This document shows positions 1-8,446 of a DNA stretch of 64,000 nt, one piece after another. The stretch's first letter is position 1. Each line of letters begins with the position of its first letter. A model generated the notes under the pieces. It did not search any database. It had not been told where the DNA came from and was given only the letters and a program-made list of their open reading frames with translations. The stretch comes from JBGLNJ01 sp041300525 (GTDB taxonomy: Bacteria; Chloroflexota; Anaerolineae; Fen-1058), in NCBI GenBank assembly GCA_041300525.1, contig JBGLNJ010000001.1:3038001-3102000 (forward strand), in the 5' to 3' direction. Made by a program: the position numbers and the translations under genes.

Positions 1-3000
1 TGCGTGCCTGGGGCAATCTCTGGTTGAGCGGCGATGGCCGCTATGTCTTTTACGTCAGCCAATCGCCGTGGCCTTGTCAACCGATTGAGGGGCCTGCTTT
101 TGATTGCCAGAACACCGAGAACTGGCCGTTCGTCTGGCGCGTGCCATCGGGCGGCGGCGATGCCGTGCAGTGGACCAGCCGCTTGCCCGATGCCCTGGAC
201 GCGTACAATCCTGGCATCTCGGAGATTAGCCCGTCGCATGATGGGCGGCTCGTAGCTTTCGCGCCGATCTATCGCAAAGAAGGCGTCTACGAGTATCAAC
301 GTCTCTTTGTCAGTTACGGCGGCGCGACCCAGACCCGCCTTAACGTCAACGTCACCCCTTACCTGAGTGACGCTTACTTGAGCGCCGACGGCAACTGGAT
401 CGGCTATCACGGCATCGTCGCCACGGGCGTCACAAGCCCCGTCGTTGTGTATGCCGACGGCAGCCAGGAGACCCACGTGCGTCTGCCCGGCTTGAACTGG
501 ACCGGCGGCAATTATGATTCGGTCAGGGGTATTTCGCAGGACGGTTCAAAGCTCTTGCTGTATACCCGGAACGACTCGTCCTATACTACGTGGTTCCCGT
601 GGACGGTCAAGCGCGACGGCTCCGATCTGATGCGCGTGCTGCCCAGCACCAGCCTGTATGTCATGAATAATCCCTGGTATACCGACATCTCTTACTCGGG
701 CAATGTGATCAGCTTTGTCAGCGACGACGATGTGCTGGGCAATGGCAACGCCTCCTACCAGGTCTTTGTCGTCAAAGGGGCGGCCGCCGCCGATTGGCAG
801 GTGGAACCCTTTGCGCTTGATCCCAACCAGACGGTCATGAGCGGCGTCGCCTACGTGTTGCCCGTGAAAGTTGAGGTGAAGAACACGGGCGACCTTGCCC
901 TGCCGGCCGTGCCGCTGCGCTTTACCGACAGCGGCGGACGCATGTTCACGCAAACGGTGCCTGCGCTCAACCCCGGCCTCACCGCCACCGTGCAGCTCGA
1001 TTGGGACATTACGACTTTGCTGGCCGCTGGGCAGGGCCAACAGAACGTCCAGATCGAAGCGAAGGTTGATCCGCTGACGGCCTATGTTGAAATTAGCAAA
1101 TTGAACAATGCGGCCAGCGCCTCCGCCGCCGTTGATGCGCGTCCCCGTATTCTCGACGTCAAGCCGCAGTATTCGTTCTCGCCCGGCTACTTTCTTGCCA
1201 ACCAATCCGTGCCCAATCTCATCAAGGCCTGGGTGGATTGGAACGGCGCGCTGCCCGGCAACGGCGCGCCGCCCTACGGCGAGGTGCGCTTTAACCTGCA
1301 CGGCGCGCAAACGACTGTGCCGGGGCAAGAGTGGGGCGCGGAATACACCTACGATATGGGCAGCGATTTTCAGGCTGCGTTCGCCTGCGCCAACAACACG
1401 CTGAGGGCGCGCGCCGTCCTGATCGTGCAGGGAGTTGAATTCACTTCGCTCGACAAGACGCTACAGCCCACCGTCTTTCCCTTTCCCGGCTGGGTGGATT
1501 GGCTGGAAACGTTGGGCCTGGGTTCCTTCAAGACCGATCTCAAGGAACCGTTGGTCGAATACACTTACGGGTTCACCTATCCCGAAGATCCGTTCGAGAC
1601 GACCTGGACGCCGCCCGCGTGGGTGCCGTACCTGGGCGGGCGCAAGCTGGGCATCAACGACACGCAGGCGGCCGCCGACGCGCTGGGTCGTTCGGACGGC
1701 GCCGGCTCGGTGGGCGTGCAGGGCCAAACGAGCATGGACTTTGCCGCGTTCACCTCGAAAGGCAGTTTGTATGGGCAGGGCGATGCGCGCTTCAAGTGCG
1801 GCGAAAGCCTTGACCTGGAACAGGCAAAGTTGGGCTTCAAGATCACGATTGGCAAAGAGTTTGAGATGGGCCTGGTGGACGTGGTCCCCGGCCTGCGCGC
1901 GGCGGAGCAATGGCCGGTGGTGGGGCGCATCATCCGCTGGGTCAACAGCCTCGCGCAGGTCAAGACCTCGATCACGCCCGGCGTCAAGGTTGACACGGTG
2001 TTCCGCGACCGAGACGATCAGCTCAAGTTTGACAGCGGCATGGGCCGGGCCGAGATCGCCGCCGAGGCCACCCTGTCCACCGAGGTGTGCGAAGGATTGG
2101 GGGCCAGCGCCTTTGGCGGCGGCACGCCCTATGTGGCCGTGCAGGTGCCCAAGAACCCCGGCTACCTGCAAGAGGTCGGCATTGACCTCAAATACGGCGC
2201 GAACTTTGAGGCGTGGGCCTTTGAGGCGGAATACAAGCGCATGGTCAACTGCAAATATCCGCCGGGCGACTGCGCGCAAAAGGAAGAAGGCCAACAGGAG
2301 GGCGGCGGACAGGTAGCCGCCGCCAGCAGTGAGGCCCAACCGGCTTGGCATCTCATCCCGCGCGATTATGCGCGTGTGGAACACGCGCGCGCTCCTCGCT
2401 ATGCGCTTTTGCCACAAGCGAGCCTGGCAGTGGGAGCCGTCACGACCGAAACCGTTTTGCTCACCAACATTTACCGCCGCCCGGAGCCGGCGCTGGCGAT
2501 CAGCGGCACGCGCCGCCTGTTGGCTTACATTCACGACGACACGAGCAAGCCCCTCGGGCGCGGCACGGAGCTGCGCGTCTTTACCTACAATGGTTCGAGT
2601 TGGAGCGGCCCGACGAGCCTGACGAGCGACAGCCAGCCCGATTTTGGCCCAGCGTTGGCGTTCGACGCGAGCGGCGACGGTGTGTTGGCATGGGAACGCT
2701 CCCGTCTTGCCACGGGCATCACGCCGACACTCGACATGACGTTCGCGCAAAGCCTGGAGATCGCCGCCCGCTCGTGGAACGGCACAATGTGGGGCAGCGT
2801 GGTCACGTTGACCAACAACAGCTTGATGGATCACGCGCCGCGTCTCTCGGCCGGCGCGGACGGCACAGTCACGGCGCTCTGGCAGACGAACGACGGCACG
2901 GACATTTTGGGCACGCCGGCGCACCCCCTCACGCTGACGTATGCGGTGTGGAATGGCAGCGCGTGGGGCGTGCCGGCGGCGGCGCTGACGGGCTTGCAAG

Positions 3001-4622
3001 ATGTGGTGAACGTCGCGTTCGCCGCCTATTCATCCACACAAGCGGCGCTGGTCTATGCGCGCGACATGGACGGCCTGCTGACCACGACCACGGATCTCGA
3101 CTTGTTCTACAGCGCCTTTAACGGCGCGGCCTGGAGTGGGCCGACGCGCCTGACGAACGATGTGCTTACCGATACGACGCCGTCGCTGGCTTATGATGCG
3201 GCGGGCAATTTGCACTTGGTGTGGCTGCGGAACAGCAACCTGATGTGGCTGCGGAATTCGTGGAACGTCAACGACGCGCAGACGGTGCGCGCCGCCAGCG
3301 CCGAGGGTGGGTTCCTCGGCTTTCGCCTCAGCCGCGCCGCCAACGGCAATCTGGCCCTGGTGTGGCAGGCGATGCAAGAGACGGGGGCGAATCTGGCCTA
3401 CATCGTCTATGACGCTGCCGCGAACGCCTGGGGCGCGGATCAGTCGCTCATGCGCAACACGTCGGTCGAGGCGGCGCACAGCCCGGCGTTCGGCGCAGAC
3501 GGCAACCTGTACCTGGCGTATCAAAAGATCGCCGTCAACCTGGTCACGGAGACCATCCAGATTTCGCCCACGCTCACCATGACGGTGACGAATTTGCCGC
3601 AGCGCGGACAAAGCGACCTGGCTTTCCTCGCGCACACTGTCGGGCGCGACCTCATGTTCGATAGTTTGACTGTTGCGCCGGCCAATCCCGCGCCGGGGCA
3701 ATCCATCACGTTGACGGCGGTGCTGCGCAACGCGGGCGACCTGAGCATCGTTTCGCCGCAAGTGGCGTTCTATGATGGCGCGACGCCCATCGTCACGCAG
3801 ACTCTCGCGCTCACGTTGACGGCGGGTTATACGACGAATGTCCAGGCCGTGTGGTCGCTCTCTGCTTCCGCGATGTCGCACACGCTGCGCGCGACAGCCG
3901 ATCCCGCCGGGCCGGTGGTGGAGACCGACGAGGCCAACAATGACATCACGCTGACGACGACGCTGCCCGACTTGGCCGTGGACCGCGTGTATGCCACTCA
4001 CGCGCCGGACGCGATCACGGTGACGGCGCGGTTGAGCAACACAGGAGCGTTGAGCCTGAGCACGCCGTTCACGGTGGCGCTGCGCCTGGCCGATCCGGTC
4101 ACCGGCACACTGATCAAATCGCTCTCTGTCAGTGAAAGCGTCGCCGTTGGCGGGCAAATCACGGTGACGATGGCGCTGACTCAGGCGGCCTCGTTGGCCG
4201 GCCTGGGCAATCAGGCCTGGCTGGTGGCCGATGCGGGCAACGCTGTGCTGGAAGCCGACGAAAACAACAATACCGATTTCACCGCGCTCAACATCTTGCC
4301 CGATCTGACGTTGACGGCGGCGGACATTGGCGAAAGTCAGGTCACGATCCGCAACCAGGGTTACATCACGGCGACGAGTGTGACGGTGGAGGCGCGCCAG
4401 GCTGCCATGACAGGCACGCTGGTTGCCAGCGGCACGGCGGCGCTGATCGCGCCCGGCGACAGCGTCAGCCTGACGATTGCGCTCGCGCCAGGCAGCTATA
4501 CGCTCTTTGTCAAAGCCGATCCGAACGGGGCGATTGCCGAGACGGACGAGAGCAACAACCTGGCCGTGCGGCAGGCCGTCATCTGGCAACGGGTCTTTTT
4601 GCCCGTGGTGCTGCGGCAATGA
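1..4622 (+). CDS. Secreted beta-propeller/CARDB repeat protein, 5' end outside the window
   Basis: The reading frame is open from the first base, so the true start lies upstream; about 1,540 residues are visible. The N-terminal part has TolB/WD40-like blades (SGDGRYVFY, LSADGNWIGY, SQDGSKLLLY). A second set of blades around residues 800-1200 repeats a 'YNGSSWSGP / LVW' pattern. Roughly the last 320 residues hold three CARDB-type (cell adhesion related) beta-sandwiches, each closing with an acidic-Asn motif (ETDEANN, EADENNN, ETDESNN). The chain ends in FLPVVLRQ, a tail shared with the fragment at 4803-4986. It is probably an exported surface or extracellular protein; no enzymatic motif is recognised, so its ligand is unknown. 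A strong hairpin follows the stop. Family assignment is confident, function is not. Confidence 0.8.
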   Translation, partial: RAWGNLWLSGDGRYVFYVSQSPWPCQPIEGPAFDCQNTENWPFVWRVPSGGGDAVQWTSRLPDALDAYNPGISEISPSHDGRLVAFAPIYRKEGVYEYQRLFVSYGGATQTRLNVNVTPYLSDAYLSADGNWIGYHGIVATGVTSPVVVYADGSQETHVRLPGLNWTGGNYDSVRGISQDGSKLLLYTRNDSSYTTWFPWTVKRDGSDLMRVLPSTSLYVMNNPWYTDISYSGNVISFVSDDDVLGNGNASYQVFVVKGAAAADWQVEPFALDPNQTVMSGVAYVLPVKVEVKNTGDLALPAVPLRFTDSGGRMFTQTVPALNPGLTATVQLDWDITTLLAAGQGQQNVQIEAKVDPLTAYVEISKLNNAASASAAVDARPRILDVKPQYSFSPGYFLANQSVPNLIKAWVDWNGALPGNGAPPYGEVRFNLHGAQTTVPGQEWGAEYTYDMGSDFQAAFACANNTLRARAVLIVQGVEFTSLDKTLQPTVFPFPGWVDWLETLGLGSFKTDLKEPLVEYTYGFTYPEDPFETTWTPPAWVPYLGGRKLGINDTQAAADALGRSDGAGSVGVQGQTSMDFAAFTSKGSLYGQGDARFKCGESLDLEQAKLGFKITIGKEFEMGLVDVVPGLRAAEQWPVVGRIIRWVNSLAQVKTSITPGVKVDTVFRDRDDQLKFDSGMGRAEIAAEATLSTEVCEGLGASAFGGGTPYVAVQVPKNPGYLQEVGIDLKYGANFEAWAFEAEYKRMVNCKYPPGDCAQKEEGQQEGGGQVAAASSEAQPAWHLIPRDYARVEHARAPRYALLPQASLAVGAVTTETVLLTNIYRRPEPALAISGTRRLLAYIHDDTSKPLGRGTELRVFTYNGSSWSGPTSLTSDSQPDFGPALAFDASGDGVLAWERSRLATGITPTLDMTFAQSLEIAARSWNGTMWGSVVTLTNNSLMDHAPRLSAGADGTVTALWQTNDGTDILGTPAHPLTLTYAVWNGSAWGVPAAALTGLQDVVNVAFAAYSSTQAALVYARDMDGLLTTTTDLDLFYSAFNGAAWSGPTRLTNDVLTDTTPSLAYDAAGNLHLVWLRNSNLMWLRNSWNVNDAQTVRAASAEGGFLGFRLSRAANGNLALVWQAMQETGANLAYIVYDAAANAWGADQSLMRNTSVEAAHSPAFGADGNLYLAYQKIAVNLVTETIQISPTLTMTVTNLPQRGQSDLAFLAHTVGRDLMFDSLTVAPANPAPGQSITLTAVLRNAGDLSIVSPQVAFYDGATPIVTQTLALTLTAGYTTNVQAVWSLSASAMSHTLRATADPAGPVVETDEANNDITLTTTLPDLAVDRVYATHAPDAITVTARLSNTGALSLSTPFTVALRLADPVTGTLIKSLSVSESVAVGGQITVTMALTQAASLAGLGNQAWLVADAGNAVLEADENNNTDFTALNILPDLTLTAADIGESQVTIRNQGYITATSVTVEARQAAMTGTLVASGTAALIAPGDSVSLTIALAPGSYTLFVKADPNGAIAETDESNNLAVRQAVIWQRVFLPVVLRQ

Positions 4623-4707
4623 TATTTGTCCTTGCGCCCTGCCGGGTCACGTTGGCTCGGCGGGACGCAATGTGATTTGCCACAGCCTGCGCTCACGAGA
4701 AAGAAAA

Positions 4708-4744
4708 CCATCGCCGATCTGTCTCTGTGTCAGATCGGCGATGG
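4708..4744 (+). terminator. Rho-independent-like terminator
   Basis: A perfect 14-bp stem (CCATCGCCGATCTG and its complement) surrounds a 9-nt loop and is followed by a T-rich stretch (CATTTTATT). It lies 86 bases past the stop of the CARDB protein and also between it and the convergent fragment at 4803, so it may act in both directions. Confidence 0.75.
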
Positions 4745-4802
4745 CGTCATTTTATTCCTGTCTTCTCGGACGATATTGGATCGCCTCGGCTAGCGGGTTG
4801 GC

Positions 4803-4986
4803 TCAATTACGCAGAACAATGGGCAGATAGATCATCAAGCCAGGCTTAGTGCCCTGGAACGGATTGCCGTGGTCGAGCGCGAGGGCGACGTTGCCCGTCG
4901 CGTCCACAGCCTGAACAAAGTATTCGATAGGCCCGGTGGCATGGCCGGTCTTGCCCTCGGCCCAACCGGTGACCGCGTTGTAGGCC
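4803..4986 (-). pseudogene. C-terminal fragment of a second secreted protein
   Basis: About 60 residues survive. The segment has a beta-sandwich-like pattern (YFVQAVDATGNVALALD) typical of the last domain of metallopeptidase-associated or Ig-like extracellular modules, and it ends in MIYLPIVLRN, almost the same tail as the neighbouring CARDB protein. Upstream the frame hits a stop within two codons, and the sequence passes abruptly into the hbd gene at about 4988, so the N-terminal part is missing. It is called a fragment rather than a small gene because it has no plausible start or ribosome site. The enzyme it belonged to cannot be identified. Confidence 0.6.
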
Positions 4987-5488
4987 ACAGCGCCTCATCG
5001 CTGGTCAGCAGCGCGCGGACGATTTCCAGCAGCGGCATGACGGGCACCGGGTTGAAAAAGTGCAACCCCAGCACCTTGTCGGGCCGCTCAGTGGCCGATG
5101 CCATCTCGGTGACGCACAGCGACGACGTGTTGCTCGCCAGGATCACGTCGGAGCGGCAGATGCTGTCCAGTTCGGTAAAGAGAGTTTTCTTGAGCGACAT
5201 GTTCTCGACGGCGGCTTCGATGACCAGATCACAGTCTTTGAAATCCGATAGGTTCAACGTGCCTTTGATGCGCGAGAGCGTCGCGTCCAGGTCGGCCTGG
5301 GAGAGTTTGCCTCTTTGCGCAGCTTTGCTCATCGAATCCTGGAGGCGCTTGAGGCCCTTTTGCAGCAGATCGTCGTTTACCTCGCGCACGACGACGTGAA
5401 AACCGGCGCGCGCGCACGTCTCCACGATGCCGGCGCCCATCAGCCCACAGCCGACGACCCCCACCGTCTTGATAGAGTCAATGTCCAT
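4987..5488 (-). CDS. hbd: 3-hydroxybutyryl-CoA dehydrogenase, 3'-truncated
   Basis: This encodes the NAD-dependent oxidation or reduction of 3-hydroxyacyl-CoA, used in beta-oxidation or butyrate/PHB metabolism in the cytosol. The N-terminal Rossmann motif GVVGCGLMGAGI (residues about 9-20) binds NAD. The family landmarks IEAAVE, ASNTSSL and LHFFNPVPVM follow in order, the last carrying the catalytic-domain His. About 166 residues are authentic, up to TSDEAL; the rest (normally about 120 residues) is replaced by unrelated sequence at about 4988. The ATG at 5488 has a GGAGGAA site just upstream. It lies downstream of and co-oriented with a thiolase, a usual pairing. Confidence 0.85.
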
Positions 5489-5525
5489 GGTGATTCCTCC
5501 TTGTACTTTTCGGATATATTTGCCA

Positions 5526-5566
5526 GCGTGAAATGTGATGCGTGCCGCACAGCAGACATTTCACGC
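5526..5566. terminator. Hairpin between thiolase and hbd
   Basis: The 11-bp perfect arms GCGTGAAATGT and ACATTTCACGC enclose a 19-nt loop. The hairpin lies directly after the thiolase stop and before the hbd ribosome site. No T-run follows, so it may moderate read-through or stabilise RNA rather than fully terminate. Confidence 0.5.
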
Positions 5567-5567
5567 A

Positions 5568-6767
5568 TCATTCAACTTCAATCGCCATCGCCACGGCTTC
5601 GCCGCCGCCCAGGCACAGCGTTGCAATCCCCCGCTTCAGTCCCCGATCCTTGAGCGCATAGATCAACGTCGTCAGCACCCGCGCGCCGGAGCAGCCGATG
5701 GGATGTCCCAACGCCACCGCGCCGCCGTTGACGTTGACCTTGCTCCAATCCCAGCCGAGCTTTTGCATGTCCTTGCCATCGGCCAGCGATTGCGCCGCGA
5801 ACGCTTCGTTGATTTCGATCAGGTCTACATCGCCGAGCTGCCAGCCGACCTTGTCCAGCAATTTGGGAACGGCGCGCGCCGGGGCGATAAAGAGCCAGGC
5901 CGGTTCCACGGCCGCCTGAGCATAGCCCACAATGCGCGCCAGCGGTTGCTTGCCAAGTTGCTCTGCTCTTTCGCGGCTCATCACCACCACCGCCGCCGCG
6001 GCATCGTTGAGGCCCGGCGAATTGCCGGCGGTCACGCGCCCATCCGGCTTGAAGGCGGGCTTGAGCTTGGCGAGGATTTCGAGCGAGGTGTCACGGCGCG
6101 GGCCTTCGTCGGTGTCCACGACGGTGAACTTGCCTTTGCCGGCCGGAACCTGCACCGGCACGATCTCCGCCTTGAATTTCCCGGCCTCGATGGCGGCAAT
6201 GGCTTTTTGGTGACTCTCGAATGAGAACTGGTCCATTTCTTGGCGAGTGATTTCATACTTTTCGGCGATGAACTCGGCGGCCAGGCCCATCACCTGGTTT
6301 TCAATCGAGCAGTACAGTCCATCATGGTAGGCGCAGTCCACCAACGTGTCGTTGCCGTAGCGATAACCGGTGCGCGCTTTGGGCAATAGGAACGGGGCGT
6401 TGCTCATGCTCTCCATCCCGCCGGCCAAGATGATGTCGGCGTCGCCCGCTTTGATGGCCTGCGCGCCGAGCATGGCGGCTTTGAGGCCGGAACCGCACAC
6501 CTTGTTCACGGTCAACGCGCCCACCTGGGGTGGCACGCCGCCTTTGATGGCGGCCTGGCGCGCGGGCGCCTGCCCTACACCGGCCTGCACCACCTCGCCC
6601 AGGATGACCTCGTCAATCAGCGCGGGGTCGAGCTTGACTCGCTCGCAAACCGCCTTGATGACAATGCCGCCTAGCGTGTGGACCGGCAGGGGCGCAAGCC
6701 CACCCAGAAATCTGCCGATGGGCGTGCGGACAGCGGATACAATAACAGGTTCACGTCTAGCGTTCAT
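5568..6767 (-). CDS. Acetyl-CoA C-acetyltransferase (thiolase)
   Basis: The 399-residue protein matches the usual thiolase length. It condenses two acetyl-CoA or cleaves acetoacetyl-CoA. The nucleophilic Cys sits in NKVCGSGLKA (about residue 88). The C-terminal half has NVNGGAVALGHPIGCSGAR with the catalytic His, and the second Cys is in LCLGGGEAVA near the end. The ATG at 6767 was chosen over a longer upstream reading because it has a GAGGAG site 6 bases away and begins the conserved REPVIVSAVRTPIGRF start. It probably forms a transcription unit with hbd, giving a thiolase/dehydrogenase pair for beta-oxidation or a four-carbon pathway. The specific symbol (atoB, phaA, thlA) cannot be resolved from sequence alone. 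Confidence 0.92.
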   Translation of the reverse strand: MNARREPVIVSAVRTPIGRFLGGLAPLPVHTLGGIVIKAVCERVKLDPALIDEVILGEVVQAGVGQAPARQAAIKGGVPPQVGALTVNKVCGSGLKAAMLGAQAIKAGDADIILAGGMESMSNAPFLLPKARTGYRYGNDTLVDCAYHDGLYCSIENQVMGLAAEFIAEKYEITRQEMDQFSFESHQKAIAAIEAGKFKAEIVPVQVPAGKGKFTVVDTDEGPRRDTSLEILAKLKPAFKPDGRVTAGNSPGLNDAAAAVVVMSRERAEQLGKQPLARIVGYAQAAVEPAWLFIAPARAVPKLLDKVGWQLGDVDLIEINEAFAAQSLADGKDMQKLGWDWSKVNVNGGAVALGHPIGCSGARVLTTLIYALKDRGLKRGIATLCLGGGEAVAMAIEVE

Positions 6768-6844
6768 TCTTTTCTCCTCGTGGAATATGTCAGATATCCG
6801 GCGTTGGGCGCCGGGGGATCTGCGGTCGGTCGTTTGGGCGGGGG

Positions 6845-6884
6845 CAGGTCTGACCTGCCTTCTGGGCAACCGCGAGGGTTGCCC
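6845..6884. repeat. Two adjacent intergenic hairpins
   Basis: A palindrome GCAGGTC-T-GACCTGC (6845-6859) is followed by a hairpin GGGCAACC-GCGA-GGGTTGCCC (6864-6884). They lie between the thiolase and the cassette-like gene at 6937. They could end transcripts arriving from that gene or be a dispersed hairpin repeat. Confidence 0.5.
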
Positions 6885-6898
6885 CTACATATCGGCAT

Positions 6899-6947
6899 GG
6901 GGATAACCCGCGCGAAGCGCAGTCGGCTTATCCCCGTTAGGCGGCTT
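6899..6947 (-). repeat. attC-like hairpin plus 12-bp inverted repeat (right end of cassette-like gene)
   Basis: Read on the minus strand, the end of the gene at 6937 runs through AAGCCGCCTAAC (6947-6936, containing the RYYYAAC-type box GCCTAAC). It then enters a hairpin GGGGATAA...TTATCCCC (6935-6899) with a GCGCTTCGCGC tip. This order of box then hairpin resembles the 5' half of an integron attC site. The closing GTTRRRY box expected after the hairpin is absent. The partner repeat is at 7770-7781. Confidence 0.4.
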
Positions 6948-7752
6948 CCGCCTTTTGCTCGCCAACAATGTTACTGTTGGTATTCATGGACATCTCGCCG
7001 TTTCCCCACATGATGAGCATGGTCGTACCACAGTACTCACAAACGATATAACCTAACCCCTGATGGAGAATAGGAAGTTGGCCACCACAACGAGAGCAAT
7101 TTAGGGGGATAACTCTGGCATCTGCCGACAGTGCTTGAGGATATTTGATTATTACTTCTGAACCAAGGTCTATCTGCAAGGGCAGGTTCAGGAATTTGCT
7201 CACCAGTTCTGCAATGTCAGAGAGGCTTTGTTTATTGGCAGCGGCTGAATTGGATTTTGCTATACGAGCCAGGGCTGACCCCATTACTGTTGAACTGGCC
7301 AGATTTGACTCAAGGCTAACCAACTTGCCAGATGCAAGTTTCAGTCCGAGCGAAACATCTCGTTCATTTCTCTGCAACATGGTGGCTACGATATCTTGCA
7401 GTGGATATTCTTTGACAATTGACCACCGCGCGATTTTTGTGACGATGGACAGATGACTAGATTTTTTGTTTAAGGTATATATCGTGCCTGTGAAACGGTC
7501 GAGAAGTTCGAGAGGTATTGACATTACAATTACACCAAGAAACAAGCCGATCAGCCAATATATTAGGAGCCAAGGGCTCGAGTGATTTTCTGGTGATATC
7601 AGGATGGCAACTCGAGCACTGAGAAAGAAACACCCAATTGCACCCACCACGGAGTACAGCACTATTGGTATTCCTAATGCTATTGCGAACGGGCCAGTAA
7701 GCCGATTTACCATCAGCGTCAGTTTGGTTTCGTCGTGTTCTGTGATCTTCAT
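6937..7752 (-). CDS. Membrane protein with C-terminal zinc ribbon, unknown function
   Basis: This 271-residue protein is not recognised. The N-terminal half has two hydrophobic segments (around residues 20-50 and 62-90, the latter WLIYWLIGLFLGVIVMSIPL). A soluble middle region rich in Lys/Ser follows. The C-terminal part carries two CxxC pairs (CSRCG and CEYCG, about residues 220-245) forming a probable zinc ribbon. The gene is visibly AT-richer than its neighbours and its last codons lie inside a 12-bp repeat that is inverted just upstream of the start (7770-7781). These two traits suggest horizontal acquisition as a discrete unit. There is no recognisable ribosome site, which is common in cassette genes. 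Confidence 0.7.
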   Translation of the reverse strand: MKITEHDETKLTLMVNRLTGPFAIALGIPIVLYSVVGAIGCFFLSARVAILISPENHSSPWLLIYWLIGLFLGVIVMSIPLELLDRFTGTIYTLNKKSSHLSIVTKIARWSIVKEYPLQDIVATMLQRNERDVSLGLKLASGKLVSLESNLASSTVMGSALARIAKSNSAAANKQSLSDIAELVSKFLNLPLQIDLGSEVIIKYPQALSADARVIPLNCSRCGGQLPILHQGLGYIVCEYCGTTMLIMWGNGEMSMNTNSNIVGEQKAEAA

Positions 7753-7769
7753 AGAGTCCGCAGTCTGGC

Positions 7770-7781
7770 AAGCCGCCTAAC
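7770..7781 (-). repeat. 12-bp inverted repeat, left end of cassette-like gene
   Basis: AAGCCGCCTAAC on the plus strand is the exact inverse of GTTAGGCGGCTT at 6936-6947. On the gene's own strand it reads GTTAGGCGGCTT, with a GTTRRRY-type box preceding the start codon by about 20 bases. It lies 8 bases from the stop of the HIT gene. Confidence 0.5.
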
Positions 7782-7788
7782 AACCCGA

Positions 7789-8283
7789 TTAGCTGGACGC
7801 GTCAAAGCAAGGGCGCAGCCGAGAAAAAGTCCGATCCAACGTTTCGGGAATCACGCGCGTCTCGCCGACGATGGGCATAAAGTTAGTGTCGGCGCTCCAG
7901 CGCGGGACAACGTGGATGTGCACATGATCGGCGATGCCGGCGCCCGCGGCCTGCCCCAGGTTGACGCCGATATTGAATCCGTCGGGGTGATAAATCTGCC
8001 GCAGCACAGCCAGCCCACGATTGGTGAGGAGCATCAATTCCGTCAGGGTGGGAGGATCAAGGTTCTCCAGGCTGGCAACGTGAGCATAGGGGATGATCAT
8101 CAAATGCCCATTATTATAAGGGTAGCGGTTCAGCGTGATAAAAGCGAATTGGCCGCGAAAGAGCACATGTTCGCTTTCGTCCGGCGCGCCAACTTTGGCG
8201 CAAAAGACGCAGCCGGAGATCGGCTGAGAAGTGTTGGCGCCGGTCAGGTATGCCATACGCCACGGTGTCCAGAGTCGTTTCAT
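7789..8283 (-). CDS. HIT family nucleotide hydrolase/phosphorylase (Ap4A phosphorylase-like)
   Basis: The 164-residue protein carries the histidine-triad signature in DHVHIHVVPRW (about residues 119-129). It also has the family landmarks CVFC near residue 25, LNRYPYNNGHLMIIPYAH, and the TNFMP segment after the triad. The overall pattern matches the HIT subgroup that includes mycobacterial Ap4A phosphorylase Rv2613c, which act on dinucleoside polyphosphates. The ATG at 8283 starts the typical LWTPWRMAYL N-terminus. It is a stand-alone cytosolic enzyme; the next gene downstream is the cassette-like gene. The family is certain; the exact substrate is inferred. Confidence 0.88.
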   Translation of the reverse strand: MKRLWTPWRMAYLTGANTSQPISGCVFCAKVGAPDESEHVLFRGQFAFITLNRYPYNNGHLMIIPYAHVASLENLDPPTLTELMLLTNRGLAVLRQIYHPDGFNIGVNLGQAAGAGIADHVHIHVVPRWSADTNFMPIVGETRVIPETLDRTFSRLRPCFDASS

Positions 8284-8349
8284 GAGTTAGTCTGTGTGGA
8301 GCAGGACCGCCTCAAGCATTGTACCGCAAATCCAACGCCGAGGCAACTG

Positions 8350-8446
8350 ATGAGGTTTCACGCCCTTGCGAGGGTTTCCGCCGATTGCGTAGCGAACGCG
8401 GATTCAACCCTCGCAAGGTTCTCTCCAAGGGCGAAACAAGACCTCA
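8350..8446. repeat. Nested inverted repeat with CCTTGCGAGGGTT core
   Basis: Inner arms CCTTGCGAGGGTT (8364-8376) and AACCCTCGCAAGG (8406-8418) pair perfectly over 13 bp. Outer arms around 8350-8364 and 8429-8446 also pair (TGAGGT with ACCTCA). The same core word recurs at 28890 and 30061, so this is a dispersed intergenic hairpin as well as a likely terminator for the gene ending at 8444. Confidence 0.6.

Noticed and set aside
1461..2999. Open frame of about 500 codons opposite the CARDB protein
   Set aside because: High-GC antisense shadow; Arg/Ala/His-rich and without domains, while the plus-strand frame has clear repeats.
3030..4619. Second large antisense frame opposite the CARDB domains
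   Set aside because: Same reasons; the composition is that of a shadow of GC-rich codons.
6899..7781. Complete integron
   Set aside because: No integrase gene and only one half of an attC-like site are visible, so only a cassette-like feature is claimed.
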